Source: Smallanthus sonchifolius
Lineage: Eukaryota > Streptophyta > Magnoliopsida > Asterales > Asteraceae
Assembly (NCBI GenBank): GCA_023525975.1
Contig: CM042039.1
Location: forward strand, 19,560,501-19,624,500
DNA length: 64,000 nt
Reading direction: 5' to 3'
In this document: piece by piece, positions 1 to 11,535 of the stretch
Position numbering within the stretch: the stretch's first letter is position 1
Layout: each line of letters begins with the position of its first letter
Notes under the pieces: generated by a model
Databases searched by the model: none
Told to the model about the DNA's origin: nothing
Seen by the model: the letters and a program-made list of their open reading frames with translations, nothing else
Program-made: the position numbers and the translations under genes

Positions 1-60
1 AATAAAGCAATAAAAGAAATTGAAAACAAAATCTCCCATGAAAATTGTTTTGAAAAACTT

Positions 61-924
61 TTATTCAGGATTGATCATACCAATCATTTTTATCAGAAAT
101 TCAAACCTGGTACGATCAAATGCTTTGGTAAAAAGATCAGCAAAATTTTCATCGGTATGTACCTTTACCAGCTCAATCAACTTCTTATTTGCACAATCAC
201 GAATAAAATGATATCTAATTTCAATGTGCTTTGTTTTACTGTGCTTGACAGGATTATTTGTAATAGACATTGTAGCATTATTATCAATAAACATGGGGGT
301 TCCTGTAAAATTCAAACCGTAGTCTCTTAATTGCTGTTGTATCCACAAGATTTGTGAACAACAACTTACAGCAGCAATGTATTCTGCTTCGCATGTGGAA
401 ATGAAGACCGTAGTCTGCTTTTTGCATTGCCAGGAAAGTAGATGATTACCCAAGAACTGGCAACCACCTGTAGTAGATTTCTTGTCCAAACAACAACCAC
501 CAAAATCAGAATATGTGTAAGCATTGAATTCAATGTTAGAACCATGAGGAAACCATAGTCCCAATCTTTGTTTTCCTTTTAGATAACGAAAGATTCTCTT
601 TACTGCAATCAGATGAGATTCTTTTGGTTTCGCTTGGAACATGGAACAAATACACACAGCAAACATTATATCTGGCCTTGAAGCGGTTAAGTACATGAGA
701 GATCCAATCAATGCACGGTAGAGTCGGCAATCAACTTCTTTTCCATCTGGGTCAGAATTCAATTTATGGTTGACCGGAATCGGAGTATCATATGGTGTAC
801 AGTCCTCCATCTTGAATCGGCTCAAGATGTCCTTTACATACTTGGACTGATGAATAAAGAAACCATTTTCCTTCTGATTAACTTGAAGACCTAGGAAAAA
901 TGATGACTCTCCCATAGCTGACAT
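61..924 (-). pseudogene. Copia RT C-terminus and RNase H (element A)
   Basis: This segment encodes the end of the reverse transcriptase and the RNase H domain of Copia pol. Visible landmarks are SFFLGLQVNQ, the SLMYLTASRPDI block, and the RNase H strings YSDFGGC, STCEAEY and HSKTKHIEIRYHFI. It ends at a natural C-terminus (IGMINPE). It is the same reading frame as the upstream pol segment, separated only by a stop codon at 934-936, which is why it appears as its own ORF starting at an internal Met. The acidic residue expected in the first RNase H string is present. Without the upstream frame it cannot make a working enzyme. Confidence 0.9.
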
Positions 925-933
925 CTCAAACTT

Positions 934-2154
934 TTATTTCATAATACTCTCAAACTCTTTGCATAATTCTTCATTTGTAGAGCTAAAAATAATATCGTCT
1001 ACATATATCTGTACCAGTAGGTATTCTCCCCCTGCTTTCTTAATGAATAAAGTTGAGTCAATATGGCCACGAACAAAATCATTTGCCAGAAGACGTGTAG
1101 ACAACGTTTCATACCACGCACGAGGAGCTTGATAAAGACCATAGAGAGCTTTATCAAGCTTGAAAACTTTGGACATATTAATTGGATCTTCAAACCCCGG
1201 CGGCTGACACACATAAAATTCCTCCTTGACTTTACCATGTAAGAAAGCACTTTTTACATCTAATTGAAATACCTTAAAACCTTTGTAAGAAGCAAAAGCA
1301 AGAAACAACCTTAGAGCTTCAAGCCTAGCAACAGGCGCATAAACCTCGGTGTAATCAATTCCCTCTTGTTGATTGAAACCTTGTACAACTAATCTTGCCT
1401 TATTTCGCACCACAACACCGCGATCGTCTTTCTTGCATTTAAACACCCACTTCGTATAAATTGGATACACACCCTTTGGAAGATCAACAAGATTCCAAAC
1501 TTTAAGTTTGTCAAACTGAGCAAGTTCTTCCTGCATGGCCTCTATCCAATTGTTATCACTTAACGCCATTTCGACATTCTTTGGTTCGACCTGGTAAATA
1601 AAACATGAATGTGAGCAAACATCAAAAACACCCGTCTCGTTAAAACAGGTATACAAACAAGTGTTGTCAAGAGTAGAACGCGTTTGCACTCCATCACACA
1701 AATCCCTAATGATATTTGAAATCGGATGAGCTTTGAGTTCCTTGATTGATGCAACCTCAGGAACTGGCAACACATCAACTTGAGTTGTATCAGATTGATA
1801 AGACAGATCTTGATTAACTGATATCCCTGAGTCCAGATTTGTAGGAATCTCCCCTTGATCCTGTGACAAAATAGAAGGTTCATCAACTATCAACGGATCA
1901 GCAGAAGAATCTTGGAAAATAACATTTTCATCTTCACTATCAGACTCTTGTGTTATCGAACAAGAAGCAGCATTAGGATCTAGAGCAGATGTAAAAGGAA
2001 CAAATGAATGTGGAACTGCATAATTTGGTAGAAAACCACTAGTCTGTGCATCTTGACATGAGTCATATAAAACAGCAGCTTCCGCAGGAGAAATATCAGA
2101 AGGTAAATGAAAAGACTTGAATATAAGCAGCATTAGGATCTTGACATGAGTCAT
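934..2154 (-). pseudogene. Copia integrase C-terminal linker and reverse transcriptase (element A)
   Basis: The first ~170 residues are the acidic, Ser/Asp-rich linker that follows integrase in this family (DSEDENVIFQDSS). They are followed by a Copia reverse transcriptase beginning at NNWIEAMQEELAQF. The catalytic motif YVDDII is present, as are VVRNKARLVVQGF and KSAFLHGKV. The N-terminal Met and next ~10 residues come from scrambled junction sequence (2110-2160), not from the gene. The ORF ends at a stop codon at 934-936, inside RT and before the RNase H part. An acidic linker that is poorly conserved next to a well-conserved RT is usual for the family. Confidence 0.88.
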
Positions 2155-2240
2155 ATAAGTAACTCATAGCACGTCTTGTTGTGTCGCTTAGCGATCAAGA
2201 CTCGGTTCAAAACATGACACGCAGTATTTACAGCCTCAGC

Positions 2241-2548
2241 CTAAAACGTTAATCGAAGCTTAGAATCAGCAAGCATCGTACGCACAGTTTCAACTAAAGT
2301 CTTGTTCTTTCGTTCAGCAACACCATTTTGTTGAGGTACATATGGCGCACTGAATTCATGATGAATTCCCTTTTTAAGACAGAATAACCCCATTTTGCTA
2401 TTCTTAAATTCACTGTCATTGTCACTCCTAATTCTTCTGACTTTCTGTTTGAATAAATTCTCTAAACCCAGGATTAAGAATTGTACCAACTCTGTGGTTT
2501 CGGCTTTAGAAGCAAGAAACTTAACCCATGAAAATCTAGAGTAATCAT
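2241..2548 (-). pseudogene. Copia integrase core fragment (element A)
   Basis: This is a short piece of the integrase catalytic core: DDYSRFSWVKF, then IRSDNDSEF with one catalytic Asp, then APYVPQQNGVAERKN, which carries the catalytic Glu region. It matches element F at 32095-32400. The frame breaks just downstream, where the tail reads LRLTF and then stop. The N-terminal ~14 residues are not integrase but translated junction sequence, because homology stops near 2548. The zinc-finger part and the protease are absent. Confidence 0.8.
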
Positions 2549-2550
2549 CC

Positions 2551-4184
2551 GTACCAATCCCCATTTTTCTCATAAATTTTATTTGTTTTTTTAAATATAA
2601 CAAACCAACTTCAACTATTTACAATCCTAACCTAATTAATTTTGCTAATAGGTCCCTAATCCCACCCTATAAATAGAGCCCTTATTCTTCCATTATTCTT
2701 CGCACCTCAACGATCCTCTAGGGTTATCTAGCTACTAAAAGTCATTCTTCTCATCTTCTGGAAGATTCTAGATTAAATTCTTCCATTCTAAGTAAGTTAT
2801 TCTCGGGTTTTTGCTTGCTCATACTTTTTCTTTCAAAAATTCTTCATAACTAGCTAGATCTATGACTCCCTAACATGTTTATGTTATAGTCATAGAGCTA
2901 TCTAAGATCAAAAGCCCTATTTTAATTAAACATGTTCAAACTTTTATCTAAAACATGGTTTTGATCTTTCTTGTTCCTTTCAATTTCAAAAATCATATTT
3001 TTACAAAACACCTTATTTTCAAATTAGACCCCTTTAATATTCAATTAAATTTATTTCTATCTTTACTAAACTCATATTTTCACTTTAGACCTTATACCTT
3101 CCAAACTTAACAAACACACCCTAAACTTGGTTAAGTATGTAAATAGAGTAACTCTCAAACCAGTATGTAGTTATCTGACAAACATTAAAGTTCTGGCTAG
3201 GAAAAGACGGTGTTCTGATCAGGCCAACCTTTCCTGGGAACTTTACAGTTGGAGGTACTACTTTGGAACGATAACCATTGTAGTGTACAACAACCACTTT
3301 CAACTAATTACAATAACAACCCCTCTACTATTCTAAACTTGTTTCTAATTAACTTAACAAACTTACATAGGGAATCCTTAAGTCATTCAAATCCAAGTTA
3401 CTACAAGTTCAAGTTCAACCCCTTTCACTTGCAAGGTGAGTTCATAGCCCCTCTTTACTTTCTACTTTGGGGTTGAAAACATGCTCCTATATCAACACGA
3501 AATCAAATTCTGAAATCAAAACTATTCTTTTGCAGTCAATAACATTCTTTCTAATTCTAGTAAAACTAAACTGGTTTATACATGTTGCTATGCTATGTCA
3601 CTTTTTCATTACAAAGTCTCTCGTATTTCAAAAACTACACAACCATTAACTTTCGGAAAGCCACGGGAGTACGTAAATAGATCTATTGGCCTGACAAGCC
3701 CATCTAGTCCTTCAAGTTGTGTATTCTGATCAACTTGGAATGAGCTGGATGTTCAGAAACTACATTCTTGACACTTATATTTAGTCAAACACCCTGATAA
3801 GGTGTTGGATGGGAGAGCTATCGCTCACTAGGGTTGGTTGTGGACTCATGTATAAAAGTTTAATTACATGGAATTGTGAAACTTGTTTACGACTTGAATC
3901 TTCTCATCTATTACTATGTATCAATCTAAACCTATGTTCTCATCAACTTTTTAGTTGTCCTATTTTAGCATGTTTTTCAGGTTTTGGACTTAAGTTGTTG
4001 TTTTACACACTCTAGGATTCAAGATCAAGACTTTAGAGGACTTAGCTTAGACATAGTATTTAATAATAAGACCTGTTTGTTTTATTTTGTTTATTTGTTC
4101 TGAAATACTGATGTAATAACTATTTGGTTATAATAGTAAATTTCTTTTGATCATGTGTGATGATTCAATTTCGTCGCCCCCTCG
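2551..4184 (+). mobile_element. Long Gypsy-type LTR, copy 1 (partial)
   Basis: This noncoding AT-rich stretch is repeated at 11536-13378. A TATA box (CTATAAATAGAG) lies near 2668, followed by a C/T-rich start region, which is typical of U3/R of a plus-strand LTR. The two copies align from about 2875 to 4184, including CCCCTCG at the end. Copy 2 continues past this point for about 40 bp to GGGTGTGACA, so copy 1 has lost its 3' end where element B1 begins. Its 5' end is also missing at the junction with element A. No convincing gene is present; short ORFs here are chance. Confidence 0.7.
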
Positions 4185-4619
4185 TGTAGGTCCCGGTTCG
4201 GTGCGTGACGGATCTCTAGATTCGCGGTATGACACAGTGATTACGTGTCGAATCCATGATCAACGTGCAACGTGTAACTCAATCAACAACATGGTGTAAA
4301 TAATCCTCTTTGTATTTCCATTCAGAATATCAGTTTACAAGATCTCTCAGTTTATGTTCTACACTGATCAACTCTGATCTATTCTCTCAGCTTTGATCTA
4401 GACTCATCTAAAACTGACAAGTAAACCTCTATTTATAGGGAAACCACAAAGACCACAGGAGAAACTGTTAACTTCGCTCCTAACAAGCTTAGGCGAACTT
4501 AGCAAGTTCGCCTATCAAGTTCGCCTATCAACTTCGCTCTAAGTTCCTTAGGCGAACTTGACATCTTCGCTAACTTACAACATTGAATTTTAGCGACAGT
4601 TACAAAACATGCTCTAACA
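4185..4619 (-). repeat. 3' LTR of element B1
   Basis: The LTR runs from TGTAGGTCCC to GCTCTAACA on the plus strand, about 435 bp, and is followed directly by GACTCCCCCTT, the complement of a polypurine tract. It resembles the LTRs of element D. GCGAACTT/AAGTTCGC inverted repeats lie at about 4485-4570, next to a TATA-like CTATTTATAG near 4430 (minus-strand promoter). Confidence 0.85.
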
Positions 4620-6674
4620 GACTCCCCCTTAACTGTTGCTTACAATTCTAACACATTACAAGCAAAGACTCTAAGACTAAGACATAATATCTTCAAGCTC
4701 GTTGTCACTAGAAATAGTTCCAACAGACTCCCCCTTGACAACACCTTCAGAAGTTTGCATCAATCCTCAAACAGCTCATAGTCTTTGTCTTGTTCATCTA
4801 CACACTCTCTCTTTCTTTCTAGAAGAAAACTTGGGAGAAGGACCCCTTGTCAACTTCTATCTGCAAATTTTCATTTATGGCAAAGAAGAACAACCAAGTG
4901 TAACCAACAAGTAAAATTTCCATGGAGGCTGGAAAAACAAAATCTTTTTGGTTTTTCTCTGTACAAACTAAACTGTAAAATACTAAATCACATCTTTTTG
5001 GTCGAACATCACGAGTAAGAAGATCAGATCAGTAAAAACAATGCATCAATCACACATTTTGGATAAGCATCCCTAAACATTCTATGGGTATCCTATCCAG
5101 ATTTATTCTCTGATTTCTTTCTTTTCTTTATACTAGTAAGATCAAATCTTTTAAGCTTCAACCAAAACATGTAATGATACGCGAAGAACTTCAAAGAAGA
5201 TGGGATCAGATCATAACATGCTTATAATAAATTACATACGAATTTGCAACACGTAACATGTCAATCTAAGTTGTCAATATTATACCATTTGAAACCATCA
5301 ACATCTTTGTCCCATGTTCTTGTGAATTAAGGTACGTGTACCCCACAAATATGTCAACAGAAAAATAAATGTGCATTATCTTCAAGACATATAAGATCAT
5401 TGCAAGATAAATTTCAATCTCCAGGATGAATTATACCGATAAACACAGGAAAATATCAAGCAGAGAATTAGAATGATTCAGAATCGAATGATTCAAATGT
5501 CTTGGTTTGGATGAAGTATCATGATTCATAGTAACAGATAGATTGTACCGATACAATTCTTCAACATAAGATGGATCAAGGAATCGATTGATTCAATGAC
5601 ACAGGGTAGCGTGATCCAACTGTTATCTGGATATGTTCAGTGGAATCAAGATAATTGATCCAAAGGCTAGTATATGTTTCAACAGATGTTGTCAGAAACA
5701 TATCTTAGTTCAACATCACATTGCATGTTTTTCGGGGCATGGGCAGTGAAGTGAACTGAAAAATTGTGTTTAACGACATAACCGATACTGGTCTCATGAA
5801 GTACTTTTGATCTTATATTCTTTATCTGATAATGATCTTTTACACACACACGCGACATACCATGGGTTCAAATCACAGTTGTCACAAAGTTCATTATGTT
5901 GTCACACTACTAATGGACCAAAGATAGTCATAGCCTATTGACAATTCAGATTACATACTAGTATCCAAATTAAAATATAAGCATCAAGCATCAATTTTTG
6001 ATCAACATAAGCAGTTATAAAGCTATCATTTCCCAAACTGTGTAGTCTAAGAAGTTCTGATCAAAACATTTATCACAAATATATTAGATAAGCAATCATA
6101 AAGTCCAACTAAAGTCATGTGTGACTGAACATCTACCGATGTACTATCATTTCTTCTTATAACTTCAAGTAATGTCGATTTTATCTTTTTCAATTTGTTT
6201 GGCTTTTTCAAAATATTTTTGACAGAAAGTAAAACTTCCATGAAAACATTGTTAAGAAAAACATTTTACTTGATCAATTGGAAATTAACCATTTCAATCA
6301 ATTAAAAAATCAAACCGATGTAATCGAATGCCTTTGCCTTTGTCACCAACACAATTCTGTACTCCCCCTGTCCTGTAGACTCCCCCTCAACTAGTCAAAT
6401 GGTTGCATCAACGACTTTATGCTCACCATCATCATCCTAAGTTTCAGGTTGTCTTTTGGACTTGGTCAAACACTTTCCAAAAACAAACATTGTGTGGGAC
6501 TTTATCTCCCCCTTGAGCATCAAGTCGTTGAATCAAATAGACTTATCAGTTATCAAATAACTCGTTGCTCCTGCAGATGTCATTCCCTGTGATGTGCTAT
6601 GAACAACCACTATTAACAAATCAAATTGTATTAATAGTCCCTCTTGGTTAATCATGCACATTAAAGAAGAAGCA
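4620..6674 (-). other. 3' noncoding region of element B1
   Basis: No gene is visible in this ~2 kb stretch. It is the noncoding block that separates coding sequence from the 3' LTR in this family. It is closely repeated in B2 (7181-9360), more distantly in D (14413-16400) and F (34770-36060). It contains several GATTCA/TGAATC-rich imperfect palindromes (5470-5660) and three CTCCCCCTT stretches (about 4621, 4730 and 6508). Confidence 0.7.
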
Positions 6675-6836
6675 TTAGTCTGAAATAGAAACCCAAGACA
6701 TGGTAGTCCTGGGTCGTCCATCTGTATCAAAATAAATGACTTCACGCAATTCACAGTCGAATCTCTCCTCATTTTCTGGAGATTGTTCCATTGAATCAGA
6801 CACATAAACTTTTCTTTTCCACACACTCTTCTGTTC
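6675..6836 (-). pseudogene. gag C-terminal fragment (element B1)
   Basis: About 50 residues of the gag C-terminus survive, ending in GRPRTTMSWVSISD and stop. The same ending occurs in D, B2, F and G, directly before the protease start. The open frame extends upstream to 6926 only because it runs into LTR sequence of B2; those residues are not gag. Nothing else of gag is left in B1. Confidence 0.75.
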
Positions 6837-7180
6837 CGTAGGTCCCGATTCGGTGCGCAACGGATCTCTAGACTCGCGATACGACATGGTGATAACATGC
6901 GAAATCAACGTGCTCGCGTAACTCAATCAACAACACGTTGTAAATAAACGCTTTGTATTTCCAGCACAAATCTCAGTTTACAAGTTCTCTCAGTTTTTCT
7001 GTTATGTGTTCTATTCTAATCTTTCATCTAAGACTTGTAAACACCTATTTATAGGAAAACATAAATCCACACAGCACTATAGGCGAACTTAACAAGTTCG
7101 CTCCTAAAGATGCTTCAAGTTCGCCTCTCTATGAACTTACACATATATGTTTTCTACAGTTACCAATTCATGCTCTAATA
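6837..7180 (-). repeat. 3' LTR of element B2
   Basis: This LTR is ~345 bp, shorter than those of B1 and D. It begins at GTAGGTCCCG (the usual first T is not there) and ends at GCTCTAATA before GACTCCCCCTT. AACTTAACAAGTTCGC-type inverted repeat units lie at 7080-7125, next to a TATA-like element (CTATTTATAGG) at about 7045. Confidence 0.78.
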
Positions 7181-9359
7181 GACTCCCCCTTAACTGTTGT
7201 AAACAATTCTATTAATTGCAAGTCAAAGACTCTAAGACTAAGCCATAATATCTTCAAGCTTGTTTTCACAAGAATATGTTCCAACAGACTCCCCCTTGAC
7301 AACAGCTTCAGAAGATTGTCACCCGTCTTCAAATATCAACAAACACTACATAATCTTTGTCTTGTTCATCTTCACACTCTCTCTTTCTATCTAGAAGAGA
7401 ACTTGGGAGAAGGACCCCTTGTCAACTTCTTTCTGCATTATTCAATTTTTGCAAAGGAGAACAACCAAGAATAACCAACAATTAAGATTTCCATAGGAGC
7501 TGGAAAAATAAAATCTTTTTGATTTTTCAAACATAAGAAAGACAAATACTTTTTGGTTTTTCTGTATATAAACTAAAATGTAAAATACAAAATCACATCT
7601 TTTTGGTTGAACATCATGAGTAAGAAGATCATATCAGTATAAACAATGCATCAATCACACATTTTGGATAAACAACCCTAAACATTCTATGGGTATCCTA
7701 TCCAGATTCATTCTTTCATTTCTTTCTTTTCAATTTCCAATCAATTATAGGAACTAACATCTTTTGAATCAGATAAGATCAAATCCTTTAAGCTTCAACC
7801 AAAACATGTAATGATACGCAAAGAACTTCAAAGAAGATGGGATCAGATCATAACATGCTTATAATAAATTACATACGAATTTGCAACACGTAACATGTCA
7901 AATCTAAGTTGTCAATATTACAAGAATTGAAATCGTTAGTATCTCTGTCCTATGTTCTTGTGAATTAAGGTACCATTTATTTTGTAATACAACGTGTACC
8001 CACAAATATGCCAACAGAAATTTAAATGTGTACTATCTTCAAGACATATAAGATCATTGCAAGATAATATTCAATCTCCAGGATGAATTATACCGATAAA
8101 CACATGAAAATATCAAGCAGAGAATCAGAATGATTCAGAATCGAATGATTCAAATGTCTTGGTTTGGATGAAGTATCATGATTCATAGTAACAGATAGAT
8201 TGTACCGATACAATTCTTCAACATAAGATGGATCAAGGAATCGATTGATTCAATGACACAGGGTAGCGTGATCCAACTGTTATCTGGATATGTTCAGTGG
8301 AATCAAGATAATTGATCCAAAGGCTAGTATATGTTTCAACAGATGTTGTCAGAAACATATCTTAGTTCAACATCACATTGCATGTTTTTTGGGGCATGGG
8401 TAGTGAAGTGAACTGAAAAATTATGTTTAACGACATAACCGATACTGGTCTGATGAAGTACTTTAAATCGTATATTCTTTATCTGATAATGATCTTTTAC
8501 ACACACACCCGACATGCCATGGGTTCAAATCACAGTTGTCACAAAGTTCATTATGTTGTCACACTACTAATGGACCAAAGATATTCATAGCCTATTGACA
8601 ATTCAGACTAAATACTAGTATCCAAATTAAAATATAAGCATCAAGCATCAATTTTTTTTAAGCATAAGCAGTTATGAAGATATCATTTCCCATACTGTGC
8701 AGTCTAAGAAGTTCTGATCAAAACATTTATCACAGATGTATTAGATAAGCATCATAAAGTCTAACTAAGGTCATGTGTAGCTGAACACCTACTGATGTAC
8801 TATCATTTCTCCTTATAACTTTAACTAATGTCGATTTTAATTTTTTCACTTTGTTTGGCTTTTTCAAAATCTTTTTTCAAAGAAAGAAAACAAACGAAAA
8901 TAAACCTTCCATGAAAACATTTTATCAAAAACATTTCACTTGGTTACTTGGGATTAACCAATTTAATCAATCAAAAATTAAACCGATGTTTCAAACCGAT
9001 GTAATCGAATGCCTTTGCCTTTGTCACCAGCACATTCTGTACTCTCCCTGTACTCTCCCTGTCCTGTAGACTCCCTCTCAACTAGTCAAATGGTTGCATC
9101 AATGACTTTATGCTCACCATCGTCATCCTAAGTTTCAGGTTATCATTTGGACTCTGTAAAACTCTTTTCGAAACATTGTGTGTGACATATTCTCCCCTTG
9201 AGCATCAAGTCTTTGAATCAAATAGATTCTCGGTTATCAACAACTCTTTACTCTTGAAGATGTCATTCTCTGTCATGTGCTATGAACAACCACTATTAAC
9301 AACCCAAATGTTATTAATAGTCCCTCTTAGTTAATCCTTCACATATAACAAAAAACATT
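7181..9359 (-). other. 3' noncoding region of element B2
   Basis: This stretch holds no gene. It repeats the B1 noncoding block (4620-6674) with small differences. The part at 7780-8790 is nearly collinear with 5140-6150. It includes GATTCA-rich imperfect palindromes (8110-8320) and ends in a few dozen bases of protease-start remnant next to the gag stop. Confidence 0.7.
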
Positions 9360-11393
9360 AATTTGAAATTGGGACCAAAGCCATGGTAGTCATGGGTCGT
9401 CCATCTGTATCAAACTAATAAACTTCACTCCATTCACAATCGAATCCCTCATCGATTTTCGGTGATCGCGCCGACGAGTCTGAAACAGAAACTTTTGATT
9501 TCCAAACATACTTCTGTTCATTAAGGATTTTTTGCTTAAAACGTGAAGTATTTGAACAATCTTGTTCGTTTGAAAAATGTTTAGATTATGAAAGCTCTTG
9601 TTGTTCTAAAAGTTTTCTCAATCTTCTATTTCTCCTCCGTCTTTGAGGTCTAGAAAGCCTAACCTCAGATTTTGAATTACCCTTTGGTGTATCACGAGGT
9701 TTAACCACATTTGGGTTAACATAAGGCTTACCATGAGTTCTTACCTTTCTTGGAGTAACATGTCGGTTACCTTTGGCGTAGTGAGGACAAGCAATCCAAA
9801 TGTGACCCACAAGACCACAATAAAAGCAAGATCTCTTCTCACGATATTCTCTCATATAAGGAATCTTTACACGATAAGAAGCACTTGAAGAAGATTCACC
9901 TACATGAACTTCTTTTGGGAATTGAGAATGAATAAACTTTTTCTCAACAGGTTTTGATTAAGATGTCATCTTCTCAGGAAGTACATGCTTCTTCCCTTTA
10001 TTTTTGTAAGGACAGTTCACCACAATGTGTCCCATCTCATTATATAGAAAGCATGTATGACTGTCTTTATAATCTCTGACATATGGAACTCTCATTGAAT
10101 TTGAAGAACTTCCAAATGTATAATTTCCAAATGAATTAGAATCAACCTTTGGTTCCTCAACTTTAATATCTTTCAGTATCCCCTCTACCTTAGCTTCATC
10201 AAAATATTCATCATCACTCTCATCATAATACACCATATCCTCACTTGTGACTGGATTCACCTTTAACATAGTCTTAGGATCTAAATCCTCATCTTTTATA
10301 ATCTCAGGTGTAACAAAATAATTCCCGTTGAATGGTGGAGGAACATAACTAATACCACTAGTTCCCTTCCCCTCTTCTATATTATCATTATAATATCCTA
10401 ATAAGAATGATGAATTTCCAAAGCTTTCTAACTTTCTATGCAATCTGATCACCCCAGCTTTAGATTTAGCAAGTTCCTTATCTTTCTCAGCAAGACCAGT
10501 ATTTCTCTTTTCAATTTCTACAAAGGCCATATCCAGGTGATATGCCTGCTCTTTGATCTTCAAAGTCAGAGAACTTATATCTCATTTCAGTGATTCTATC
10601 CTTTCAACACACACATTCTCATTATCTTTTAGTTTCTGATTTACCGTGTGCATCGATTTCATATCATAAATGAGGTTTAATTTGTCATCCATAATCCTCA
10701 TACTTTTATCCTTTACTAAAATACAGTTAGAACAAAACGTTTCAGAGTTAGAAACTACCGTATCCTTTTCTTAAGAAGAAGAAGCACCAGGAGCCATGAA
10801 GACATCATCATCAGCTTCACTCTTTTTTTCAACAATGACAGGCTCTGCATCAATATCTGATTCACTCAAATCATCTTCAACTGTCTGAAAACTTACTTCA
10901 GTCTCTACATCCTCTCAGTAGACTGAGTACATTCAACAGATCTAATACTTTCAATACCACTTAACTCCGTAGATGAAGTACTTTCAGAATCACTCTGTTT
11001 CTTTAATTCTTCTTTGATCAAGACCACCAACACTTGAGAAGTTGCTTCAATCTTTTTCTTCAATGCCTCCCATAAATCTCTTGAAGTTGGACACTTCCCG
11101 AGACTATGAATGATATCTTTCGGTAAAGACAATTTTAAAGTTTCACACGTTTTCATCTCTTGATCAAACTTCTGCTTTTCTATTTTAGTAAGAGCTGTCA
11201 CTGGTTTAGGAGAATCTTGACCCATGAATGAATAAGTAGGATGCACATATCCTTCTGTTATTGGTCTCCAAAAATTTTCATCAGTTTCTGATACGAACTA
11301 TTCGAACCAGACTTTCCAGCTACTGTAATCTGATATGCACAAAATCCTCGGTGGCATAGTTCCAATCTCATTATCATCACAAGAAATTGACAT
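9360..11393 (-). pseudogene. gag of non-autonomous Copia copy B2, internally deleted and broken
   Basis: Gag would start at the ATG at 11391-11393 (MSISCDDNEIGTMPP). Surviving open pieces are 10905-11246, 9958-10563 and 9586-9855. The N-terminal capsid-like part (VHPTYSFMGQDSPKPVTAL... DLWEALKKK) jumps straight into the acidic region, skipping the capsid C-terminal half and the first zinc knuckle found in F and G. A predicted coiled-coil stretch (HLDMAFVEIEKRNTGLAEKDKELAKSK, quoted in part) follows. Two CCHC-like knuckles then appear: CFLYNEMGHIVVNC, whose second Cys is Tyr, and CFYCGLVGHIWIAC, which is intact. It ends in GRPMTTMALVPISN and stop. Several stops and a lost start-proximal frame make it a pseudogene. 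Confidence 0.82.
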
Positions 11394-11535
11394 TTTTAAA
11401 TTTTAGCAAAAATATCCAGAAAAAAAAATTCCCGCCAAAATACTCTTTTTTAAAAATTTCAAAAATGATTCAAAACAACCATATAAGCTTTCTCTAAAAA
11501 ATTTGGTAAAGAAGAAATTTCCCGCTAAAATACTC

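Larger units (their letters stand above)
1..2550 (-). mobile_element. Copia element A, 5'- and 3'-truncated pol fragment
   Basis: A decayed Ty1/Copia retrotransposon lies on the minus strand. It keeps an integrase fragment, the reverse transcriptase and RNase H, in that order from right to left. Protein-level similarity to element F (32100-34760) is very high along its length, so A belongs to the same family. Its right end stops inside the integrase core near 2550, where Gypsy LTR sequence begins. Its left end runs off the window just after the RNase H stop. No LTR, primer site or target duplication of A is visible. About 250 bp of the integrase-RT linker is missing, between roughly 2160 and 2240. 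Confidence 0.9.
4185..6836 (-). mobile_element. Non-autonomous gag-only Copia element, copy B1 (truncated)
   Basis: A minus-strand element that keeps its 3' LTR (4185-4619), its 3' noncoding region and the last ~50 codons of gag. It stops abruptly at 6836, where the LTR of copy B2 starts. It matches copy B2 (from 6837) and the complete element D (13948-19456) throughout. Its internal region carries two polypurine-type stretches (+ strand CTCCCCCTT), one touching the LTR and one ~110 bp inside. No pol is present beyond a few dozen bases at the protease start. Confidence 0.82.
6837..11535 (-). mobile_element. Non-autonomous gag-only Copia element, copy B2 (5' truncated)
   Basis: A minus-strand element with a 3' LTR (6837-7180), ~2.2 kb of noncoding DNA, a broken gag (9360-11393) and part of the leader. 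It lacks its 5' LTR and primer site because Gypsy LTR sequence begins at 11536. Gag carries the same in-frame internal deletion as element D, so the copies share a deleted ancestor. Only a trace of the protease start remains of pol. The noncoding block is closely similar to B1, which suggests B1 and B2 arose from one event or from recent copies. Confidence 0.82.

Noticed and set aside
20..211. Plus-strand ORF of 63 codons at the left edge
   Set aside because: It is antisense to the conserved RNase H coding sequence of element A and has no recognisable feature.
3127..3476. Repeated small ORFs in the long LTR (also at 11786-12388)
   Set aside because: They recur only because the LTR is repeated. 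They are short, overlap in several frames and show no protein signature, so they are chance frames.
8851..9334. Two ~73-codon plus-strand ORFs in B2
   Set aside because: They lie antisense in the noncoding block, are not open in B1 or D at the same place and resemble no family.
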